DNA of 64,000 nt from Apostichopus japonicus (taxonomy: Eukaryota; Echinodermata; Holothuroidea; Aspidochirotida; Stichopodidae): assembly GCF_037975245.1 (NCBI RefSeq), contig NC_092575.1:22440841-22504840 (forward strand), given 5' to 3'. The translations under genes were made by a program, and so were the position numbers. Shown in pieces: positions 11,940-21,200 of the stretch (positions are counted from its first letter, which is position 1; each line of letters begins with the position of its first letter). A model generated the notes under the pieces. It did no database searches, was not told the origin of the DNA, and worked only from the letters and a program-made list of their open reading frames with translations.

Positions 11940-12075
11940 GGGGGGGGGGCTGTAACGACTTGCCCGAAAAATATAACCAAAATTTTTCGCGAGCTACGCG
12001 CGCGTTCAACATGTAAATGTGCATATCACATAGGCATGCATCGGTTACTACATCGCATGCCAATAACATACAATC
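11940..12075. repeat. Dispersed repeat matching 6988-7115
   Basis: Both copies have CGACTTGCC, ATAACCAAAA, TTTTCGCG, then a CAACRTGTWAATGT block and GCATCGGTTA followed by ACATCG and ATGCCA. A poly-G tract precedes this copy. Confidence 0.65.
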
Positions 12076-12639
12076 ATTTTCGTGTTACTACCCTTCCATA
12101 TTGATTATAATTATTTTGGAAGTCGTTACAAAAGTAATCATGATAATAATATCAGTTTAACCATTGAAAAACACATTGCAAATAGGTGCCCATTAAAAGG
12201 TTACGATGAAGACAGAACTTATCGGTGGTTTGTCTACCGAATTCAGAAACCATTGTTCCCTGCACAGATATGAAATAAAACAGTAAAATAGTAAATTAAA
12301 CTTACTAGTATACCCAATCCGAGAGTGGTTATAATGACTACCCGGTAGCTTTGTTCATGCTCTTGTTCCAACATAATGCACCTAGACAGTATGTTGGGCT
12401 ATCTGACATGGACCAAAGAAAAAACAAGAAAGGTGGTCTTGAACATCTTCAATAGATATAATGAGTCCTGTATAGGTCATGCAGGGTCAGTTATAATCAG
12501 AGTCCACTGGGACAGACGGAGACATGTCCGAGGCCAAGGCACCCTGGTTTCTTGTCCGAGTTCGAACCCAGAGTTTGCTCCCGACATATGCTATCTCCTT
12601 CAACTCTTCTTCTATACCTGCCTTGCATATACTCCCAAA

Positions 12640-13505
12640 TCATAAATATGACATTGCCAGGGACTGCCTTTTCACTTTACATGGGCTCCCCATTGAGCAA
12701 CGCATTCAATTCAAGGTTCTTTGTTTGATTTATAAATGTATTAATAAACAGGCCCCTGATTATTTGTGTAAGATGTTTACTAATCGTGTCTCGTCATACC
12801 GTATAAGAAGTATATCTGCTACTACTTTAAACGTTCCCACCACCCGCACAAAACAGTTTGGCAACCGTGTATTCTCTGTCAGTGGCGGAGCGTCCATATA
12901 GTCAGGGGGCGAACGCCCCCCCCCCCCCCTGACGGACTCAAATGGACTGCTGGCGCCCTTTTCAGCTTTTTACCACTTTTTACTTATTCGCGATTATTGA
13001 CTTTTTTTATTGCGCTCCCATCTACATATTGACATTTGTCACATTTTCTTGCTGTAATTTTCTGACAAAATGCTCTAACGGCTATTTATTCTTCGTTTAT
13101 CTGCAAACTAGCAAGGCCCGGAAAGGGTCATTTCCGGCGATCTAGGGAGTATCTTTACTCAAAAAAATTCTGTACGCTCCGCGCCAACCTGTGGTGGCGC
13201 TCCGCTTAGATAGTGTCGAAAGCGCCCCTACAGACCATTCTCGCCCCCTCTGACCAATACCCCTAGCTCCGTCACTGTTCTCTGTAGCTGGGGCCAGGCT
13301 GTGGAACGCCGACTTGCCGTCTTCGGTTGCTAATCAATCCACATTTCTCTCTTTCAAAAAAGCTATAAAGACAGTTCTCTTTAATGAGGCTCTTTTTCTT
13401 TTTCCTTTTCTGTCTTGTTGCTGTTTTTGTTCATTTGTATGTTTTAGCTTTGACTTGTAAAGCGCCATAGAATATCGTTTTAGTTATGACGCTATATAAA
13501 TGCCC
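12640..13505 (+). mobile_element. CR1/L2-type LINE, 3' fragment, interrupted by a hAT MITE
   Basis: The translation of 12650-12879 contains LHGLPIEQRIQFKVL, LIYKCINKQAPDYL and TRTKQFGNRVFSV. Reading resumes at 13278 with FSVAGARLWNADLP and SFKKAIKTVLFNEALF. These are the conserved motifs of the extreme C-terminus of CR1/L2-clade LINE reverse transcriptases (LHWLPI-x-x-RI-x-FK, then RLWN-x-LP and the final FK-x-x-LKT-x-LF). The non-coding tail ends TTATGACGCTATATAAATGC, also typical of this clade's 3' end. It is 5'-truncated, with only the last ~130 codons remaining. The open frame is intact on both sides of the inserted MITE, and the 8-bp duplication accounts for the repeated F-S-V. Confidence 0.82.
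12880..13277. mobile_element. hAT-type MITE, 398 bp, copy 2, inserted in LINE
   Basis: The ends are CAGTGGCGGAGC and GCTCCGTCACTG, inverted with one mismatch. The flanks are perfect 8-bp duplications TTCTCTGT at 12872-12879 and 13278-13285. The interior is closely similar to 7279-7662. Removing it and one duplication restores the LINE reading, so the insertion postdates the LINE copy. Confidence 0.9.
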
Positions 13506-13856
13506 ATATACGTACAAGTTCTATCCGAACTACAACCCGCCTTTCCCTTCAGAACCCTGCACTGTACAGAGGTGTACAGTCAAATTTAGTAAATGGGATA
13601 TCAGCAGTATACGAAAACATTATCAATCTAAGTTAGTTAGGCCTATGCAATCTGTGTATAGCAATATACAGATAGACTATACTGTATGTATATGCTTGCA
13701 TATATAAAGTATTTCAGAAGCAAAACTTTCTTATAAAATAAGATTTATTCTGGAAATGAAAATGGTTTGATGTATAGTGGATGGTGTACTACGTATTAGT
13801 GCAATAAACTACAACACATTTGCTTTAGCGATATAGTTACTCTGACAAATACGTAC

Positions 13857-14580
13857 CCTTTTGTTCATAGCGCTTATTCGCCGCCATATCTATAAACAAA
13901 ACAAAATGTATATTAGTTAGGACTGTGTAGAAAGAAAGGTGATGATAAGAATTGGAAAGGATGATGGTTGGGGAGGGGGCGGAAGGTTTCGAAGTGGGGG
14001 TGTGGGTGGGGGATCAAGCGTAAATGATAATAAGTTGACAGAACCTAAAACTTTACCTCGAGTCAGACTGCAGTTGAAGATGACATTTCTTACAAATACA
14101 ATAATATCGCTTGTTGATATGGTAAACTCTCTTACCGTTAAAAAAAGGATTTAACTTTGTCTTTTGCGAAACATAATAATAAAGTCGTATTTTATGTTTA
14201 CTTTACATTATATAAGAAATCTGCGACGTATTAGTTGTAAGGAAGGATTGGTGGTGGTGGTGATAGTGGAAAGATTTGTCTGTTTACTTATCAAATTTGT
14301 GTAATATTGGTGTAGTATTTTACATTGGCTAATCTAAGTACGGATGATCCTAATTTCATAGCTGCATAATTTTCGTAAATTTAGAAAGATGATATATTAT
14401 GAGAATTCGGAGTATACGTTTATACTTATGGAACAAAGTTCAAATCATGAAAACTAACTATAATGACGTGGATAACTATCACGTTTGAACTTTACCTCTT
14501 TCAGCAAGGGGAATGCTGCTGCTAACCACAACGAACACCACGAGAATGAGAAGGACACACAGTGAAATAAACCTCATCAT
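13857..14580 (-). CDS. Possible small secreted peptide precursor (two exons found; 3' end uncertain)
   Basis: On the minus strand an ATG at 14580 opens MMRFISLCVLLILVVFVVVS, followed by SSIPLAER and a GTAAAG donor at 14495 (exon 14496-14580). This is a textbook signal peptide: basic start, long hydrophobic core, small residues before a likely cleavage. A 33-nt exon at 13857-13889, between a TATAG acceptor and a GTACGT donor, continues in phase as DMAANKRYEQK. It includes a KR dibasic site of the kind used in neuropeptide and hormone processing. The next acceptor I can find, near 13755, would add one Glu and then a stop, giving only about 40 residues, so the true last exon may be elsewhere. 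A TATA box and a CRE lie upstream. No family was recognised. The signal peptide is convincing; the rest of the model is speculative. Confidence 0.35.
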
Positions 14581-14892
14581 GTTAGTGTCTTCCAGCTATG
14601 GAGATCAAAATGGAGACCAATATTAATATTGATATCAACTTAAAAATGCACCTCTAACAGGACACTCAAATGGGTTAACATGACAAATTCAATCTTACTA
14701 AAATATTGATCTTTTTCGTTCTTGTGTCTGGACTGGAGTTGATGTAATGATATAAATCATCTCTGAAGAAATATCATTGTTCTGTGTCAGATTAATATAA
14801 TGAGCTGGTTTCGCTAGAATATATAAGAGATGGAATTCTGCTAAGCTTGAAAGTTGAAAGCTTGAAGCTTGAAAGTTAAAATTGCGTCTTGG

Positions 14893-14940
14893 TGACGTCA
14901 CTCTTTCTTTCTTCAGCTACTTTTTGTCAGCTTATATATA
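14893..14940 (-). promoter_or_regulatory. TATA box and CRE upstream of the signal-peptide exon
   Basis: On the minus strand TATATATA (14940-14933) is followed 33 nt downstream by a perfect CRE, TGACGTCA (14900-14893). The predicted start site would be near 14905. An unspliced 5'UTR of about 325 nt would contain upstream ATGs, so a 5'UTR intron with its acceptor near 14596 is more likely. Confidence 0.35.
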
Positions 14941-16149
14941 GTTATTAAGTTTATAGGGATTAATCTGCAAATGCACTCTATATAGAGTTACAAGATACTT
15001 ACAGTTTCTCAGTTAAAATGTGTCAAAAGGGTTTCTCCGCCTCATACCAAATTTGTGCAGCTTTTCATTTGTAAACAGTATGTTTTGTAGAATATTAAAA
15101 CTATATGGTCGGCGTCTAAATTTAGAATTGAGGACTTTATTGTGTTGTTTTTCCCCATCATTTTATTGCTCCATCACTTGAGAATTTTTGAGTGAGAAGA
15201 AATGACTTAGAAAGTATTGTTTGACTTTTCCTAATAGCCTGTATGTTTGTACCTCTCCATTTTTTGACCAGAGTTGCACCCACGACAGTGCTTTTGGATC
15301 CTTTGTATTACAAAAAGGAGTGCCAAGCATATTTCGTTTACATGCCTCATAATAGGCTAAGTTTAAATGATCAATGTTCCATCTTGTCTACCATTACAAT
15401 GAACATATGCTTTCCCAAATCGACATCCGGCTATTTTTCCCATACCGGGAATCGGACCCAGGCGGCGGAGGTAACACCGCCGAACAACCCCCCCCCCCTT
15501 CCCATCTTTTATTTGATGAACCCCTGGATTCACCACATGTCTATTTACAATATGAATGTAGCAAAATTAGAATGACGTAACAATTAATTTACATTTTATA
15601 TGTACAATACGACATGATTAATTATTAGCAGTTAATAAAACACAATACATCGACATGCAATAATTTGTCTGACAATAAACTTTCATAATTAACATTTCGC
15701 CAATAACATCGTTATCAAAACTTCGGAATTAACAAGGAAGTAAGGAACATATTTATAATGTCAAATTACACTTTTTTTCTGTAAGTTTGTGTTATTTACT
15801 TATTTTGATTTGATTGCTTAGATTGAAATGCCATTCCGTCCAATTTTTGGTACAATATCGAAGACGTCAAATGAAATAAACCAAAAACAAATTTACAACT
15901 GAAAAAATGGAAATAAGACGAACCAACATATTTTTCAAAACTAACAAAAATGAGTACACACATGAACAAAATCACACACAAATGTTCATTTTAAATTCAG
16001 GCTGAGGACTCCATCGATTTTCATGGTTCCAATCCACGTACCCTAACCTCATTACTATACCCCTTGACAATAGAATTCTTCTGAGGACGTGGTAATTCAT
16101 TTCAAATGACATAAGAGGACTTGGAATTCCTTTGTTCAAGTCCTCAGTC
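14941..16149. other. Intergenic, no gene recognised
   Basis: AT-rich sequence with a poly-C tract near 15490. A minus-strand frame near 15985-15800 is hydrophobic and Cys/Phe-rich but has no start context, splice structure or family resemblance I can support. Confidence 0.5.
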
Positions 16150-16560
16150 TAAATGCAAAACAAGTACACACAGAAACAAGAGGTGCTGCATACATTGACG
16201 AAAATATCTGTTAATTTTTTATAAATAAGAATTTGTTTTTAAGCTTGTTTAAACTTATTCTACGTATCGTATTATATTTGTTAAGATGAAAACAGAGTAG
16301 AAAGTGACTGAGTACGAGAGAGAGGTTGTAGAGAGAGAATATAAAGCCTACCTGATATTTACCGGGTACTTCAGTTAATGGCATTCAGCTCGATCTAATC
16401 ATACAAGATATCAAACTACCTGTTTCACAGAATTATCAAATCGTTGTATGGCTCAGATTGGATCGACTGTACAGTATAACACGTGAACACTACTCTATAT
16501 ATCAAACTTGTTTCAAGAAATCCAATACCAGCTTGTTTTTACGTGAGGTTAAATTTAAAA
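16150..16560. repeat. Diverged duplicate of 8390-8780
   Basis: See the 8390 copy for the shared blocks. The match ends near 16560; beyond it this copy is followed by the second long-TIR MITE instead of the 8850-type sequence. Confidence 0.7.
16352..16502 (-). promoter_or_regulatory. Candidate TATA box plus non-coding first exon (copy B)
   Basis: A minus-strand ATATATAGAG element is followed by a segment ending AATATCAG at a GTAGGC donor (16351). It aligns with the candidate at 8579-8696. An E-box CACGTG lies at about 16481-16486. Confidence 0.25.
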
Positions 16561-16751
16561 TAGCAAAGTGCATTGTATGGTAATGAATATAGTTCAAACT
16601 ATAATACAGAACAGGACTTTATGCCAGTGTTCTAATTTTAAATTTGTTTCATCATGCACGTGTACCTCATAAAACTACAGATTAATTTAACTCAGCTGGT
16701 GCATAACATATCAAATATAATAATCGGTATATATTGTACTGTATGAGCTTA

Positions 16752-17107
16752 AAGGTCTGCTGTATAGACCCCAACTATAGCACGCTCTCATGAAACGTTA
16801 CTTGAGATTACGTAATCGACTTGCCTTGGTCGTAAAATGACCTCTTTTTACCAATTAGTCGGCAACGCCTGCTGTTAAGTTTTCTTGTATATGGGTCTTT
16901 GTGTGAACGCTGTATGATTAACTAAACTGTAGGCATGAACATATTTCCACACAGTGTTTACATGCACAAAGAGCCTAATGGTGTTAAGAAGCTACGCAGG
17001 CTAATTGTAAAGCCTGCAGGTCGATGTACTACCGTGGCAGGTCGATTACGTAATCACAAAACCTTCCTAGCCATAGCGTGCTATAATTGGAGCCAGTGGA
17101 GCAGTGC
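16752..17107. mobile_element. Long-TIR MITE, copy 2 (opposite orientation to copy 1)
   Basis: It begins AAGGTCTGCTGTATAGACCC and carries TATAGCACGC and GATTACGTAATCGAC. Its other end is the inverse, with GATTACGTAATC and GCGTGCTATAATTGG. The interior shares CAAAGAGCCTAATGG and GTGTGAACGCTGTAT (as complement) with copy 1. Confidence 0.65.
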
Positions 17108-18060
17108 ATTGATCAATTCGTCTTGATCGTAATTTCCGAGAAATATTCTATAAACACTTTTTCTATCACTATATTGCAATCTGATCGGTATGTATCGCGA
17201 TTTGTCACGGAATCTTCTCATTACCAATAGCTTCAATGCAAGCTCTCGGTGTAGGTCATATATCATGGGCTGATATAGATGAAAACATAACAATAGTTGC
17301 CAAAGTTAGCGTCATATACAATGGATATTAAGTCGATCATATTGCTGCGTGTAAAACATTCATTCCAGTACAGGCTACGTGTTACCCTATGGAGTTTAAT
17401 TTTTTTGAGAAGTTGCTTTAGTCTAATCTGTCGCACTATCGAACCATTGAAGTCAAGGCCCCGATTGCATGAGGGTAGTAGATTAAACTATAGTGATCGT
17501 TAGTTTCCCGGTATCCACGTAACCGATTCAGAGATATCATCATACAAAAGTCATTCGGAGCGGTCAGTGGATGAAAGTCTATTGAACTACGTGATAAGGT
17601 GCCAATAAACGAAGTTGAGTGATGGGGCGTTGATGAACTATAACTATTGAACTGTGTGTTAAGGCGCCGGCCAAAAAGTTTAGGGACGAGGCGTCGATGA
17701 AAGTCGCCTGAGACCATGTGATGAGGAGTCGATTTTACATATTTGTGGCATATTGTATAAAGTGGGGATCCAGAGGCAAAGGCTCTGGGAGTTGCAGTAT
17801 TTCCAGATATGTGTTATACTCCCGTAGCGATACGTCAGAAAGGAAGTGTGGGGTAATTACTTTCGAAAGTATCTCATTCTTCGTGTTTCTAAAGAAAACA
17901 ATTCTTGGGGAGGGGTTGGGCCAATCTTTCCCGGCTCGTAAGTCCTGTGTTCAATAATAATCAGGGCTCGCAGTGGACCAATAATATGAGACAGGTAAAA
18001 TCTATTCCAACAACTTGTGCTAATGCTGAACAAAGTCATATCCCAGACTAATCTTGCCAT
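17108..18060. other. Intergenic upstream of PES1, no gene recognised
   Basis: The minus-strand frames here (17081-17293, 17436-17717) lack start context, splice partners or recognisable motifs. I see nothing supportable. Confidence 0.5.
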
Positions 18061-18107
18061 TTCTCAATTTCGCAATCTTTTTTGCCCGTTTCGCGTTCGT
18101 GGTAGAT

Positions 18108-18119
18108 TTTCACGTGAAA
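18108..18119 (+). promoter_or_regulatory. CACGTG E-box palindrome in the PES1 promoter
   Basis: TTTCACGTGAAA is a perfect 12-bp palindrome centred on a canonical Myc/Max-type E-box, 87 bp before the PES1 start codon. PES1 and many ribosome-biogenesis genes are known MYC targets in vertebrates; its function here is inferred. Confidence 0.5.
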
Positions 18120-18205
18120 CGTAGAAGTTCTGGACACCGCATGGTCCCAAAAACGTTCGTGGAATCGAATATAAACTTCTTCTGTGCTAAACTGACTCCG
18201 AAACC

Positions 18206-21200
18206 ATGGGGAAGGAAAAGAAAAAGGTAAAATTCAATTATTTTGTAGTAGCGACTTGTATATGTAAGGAGTTTTATGGTTGATGTGTCTTGTTTTCAGT
18301 CCTAATTCTGCTTCATGTATTGTGTAATCAATTTTAGGCTTCAGCTACTGTATGTACTAGTTCTACGATACCGTATTGGCACATGGTAGCGCCTGCATAT
18401 AGGCCCTCACAATTCTCAGTGACCAGTAATTTCTTAAAATCCGCCGAAAATGTTAAAAGAATGTAATCCTCATGGACGACGGCCAGCTAAACTACACAAA
18501 ATAACGATGTAGGCCTAAGTGCCAACGTAAAGTCACCTATTAGCCCCAACAACGTGTTATCTGACATTTAAGCTGTGGTTTATTAAATTTAACTTTCACA
18601 AAGTTTCAGTGAACTAGTTTAGCCTAGCATGTTTTTTTTCTTATCACCCTCAGTTAGAATCCTATGCCACTGTATATACTACAGTATATCTATAAGGATT
18701 ATCAAACACCCTTAATGATTCAGGTTTCAAGAGACTAATACATCATAGTCTAGGCCTCTCTAACAAAGTCATTGAAAACGTAATGCTCTTTTATTAGTCT
18801 TATTTACTGTAGCTTGCACTTAGGCCTATATGAAGTGTCTGTGCTACAGATGACCCTGCAGTCATCCCAGTTTAGGAGTATCATAAGTAATGTCTGTGGA
18901 TCAATCAATATGTCTGTGATTAATATGTTTAATTTTCTTTTGATTCCAGTATCGCAGTGGCCAAGCCACCTCATTCATCACACGGGGAGCATCTATCAGA
19001 AAGCTACAACTGAATTTAGTAGACTTCAGGTCGGTAATTAATTATATTATGTAAATATATGAAAAGCATTTGTTGACATACAGTTGGGCATGAATTTCAT
19101 TACATGCATCTTACCAGTTAAGGCAAGTACAGTAAAACTCTGATTATCTGAACCCCTTTTATCCAAACTGCCGATTTTCCTAAATGGCCATCCGTTCATA
19201 TATGTTCAAGAATTTTCCACTTTTTTCCCTACAATATTGGCAATATCTTAAATTTTTGATGACCCTCCAAAATTTGAGGTGATCCCAACAAGGGCCACAC
19301 CCCCCCCTCACCGAACCCCCATCCCATTAACCTGACTCAACTGCCATACACAAATGTAAAATAATCTGTTAGGAAGAGAGGCTTGACGTTCTATCTGAAT
19401 TACGTAGGAACTCCTTAATTTAAGCTGTTTCCTTTCATCCCAGAAATTGGACTTGCATTAACATAACTAGTTGTAAATCACTCTGTTCAAATTAACAGGA
19501 GGCTCTGCATTCTGAAAGGAATTTACCCTGTACAACCATCGGATATGAAGAAAGCTGGTCGAGGTAACAAACAACCTAAGACATACTTCAGAACGAAAGA
19601 CATTCAATTTCTTTCCCACGAGCCGATTATCTGGAAGTTCAGAGCTTACAAGGTTGGTCTTTGTTTGTTGAACCATGTGTTCCTTTTCATAAACTTTGTT
19701 CCCTTCCTTCTTCATATTGTTGGAAAACCTCCACTGTACTCCATTCTGTTGGCACGGAGGCGTTGTTTATGTGCATACAGCTGCATATACAAGTTTCATC
19801 AAGAGGTCTTGTGCAAGAATGTTTGAGAACCAATGATTCAGTCTTTCTTAGACTTGATCTTAGGCTATTGTAATCTTTTTATTTTATCCTTAAAACCTTG
19901 TGCAGTGGGAGCGTTGACCTTCCACTGTCAAAGTTCTATGTACTTAGAATTTCATCAAATTTAACCTAGATTTTTGTAGAATTTTTTTCCCCTCAGAAGG
20001 AGGATGCTGTTCACATCCATAGATTCAGAAAAAATGTTTCAGCAATTTTGCTAAGCTATCAACTTTAACCGTCAGGAAATCCATTTGGCGATTGGTATCT
20101 GCCAATGGTGTCTAAATATTCATGAATCTTAAAACATCTCTAGCACATGGACTTAATGAGGATGACGTTTAACCTTGCTTCTCCTGAGGCTTTCACCATA
20201 TTTTGTTTCGTGTGTGAATGAATGATGTAGATACAAAGATGAATCTTGGTTGCTGATTAGCTTCAGGAGAACAATGCAATTCATGTTAATGGTGTTATTA
20301 AAAATTGCTCTTCTCAGACCTACAAGAAGAAGTTGAGAAAGGCTATCGACAAGAGAGAAAAGGGCAGAATTTCCCAGCTAGTTAGAGATGCACCCAGATA
20401 CAAACTGGATCATATTGTCAAGGAGAGGTAGGGGAAAATATCTTGAGAGAGTTTCATAAATCACATGAGAAATCTTAAAAGGAAGGTGCAGTATCCTTTA
20501 AGATATATACTGTTGATTCAGATATAATCAGTAGTTATTTTTTTAATATTTTTTTTTTTAATATAGATATAATAATTTAGATATCACTTTTGAATTTTTG
20601 GAAACTTTGAAAGACACTATTGAAAGACATGTCACCATCGAAAGAGAATATTGGCTCTTGGCCAAAGTGGTGCATTTAGTTGACAGTTGTTCAAATGTCT
20701 GATAAGTCAACTTTAGCTCAGATTTTGATATCAGAGTTTGGCTGGGCATATATGTGTAAATATATGTAAGTAAGAGTCAGTATCAGCATTTACATTGAAA
20801 GAGTAGCGAACACTCATTGATGAATCTCTCTCTTTAGTCTGTTTGCAATATGTGAATTTAAAGGTATAAGAGGTGTTTTTTTTGGGGGGGGGGGGCATGG
20901 GGGTATAAGAGTATGATAGCAGCGTTTCTTTTCATGTAGCTTGATGTAACATCAAAACTTGGAAATTGATATTTGTGATTTTAACATTTGTTTACATCTT
21001 ATTAACAGCATCAGTCATGTGTTTGACATAACTATAAAGGTCTACGGACACCTATGAACAACATTGCCCTCATCACTTTAAAAGGCATTTTGCAAGTCTT
21101 TTCTCAATTCATTTATGAATAGACAAATTAGCCAATTATGCAAATTGATGATGTACAGGGAGTGAGTGCCTAATTTACAGATATATTATCCCTCTGTTTT

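Noticed and set aside
12376-12640. Plus-strand frame before the LINE and a GAGTTCGAACCC B-box-like site
   Set aside because: The frame has no LINE similarity before about 12640, and no convincing tRNA-like arms surround the B-box.
15796-15981. Hydrophobic minus-strand frame (MCVILFMCVLIFVSF...) as a second secreted peptide
   Set aside because: Composition follows AT-rich DNA, there is no following donor or partner exon, and it does not resemble the 14.5-kb signal peptide.
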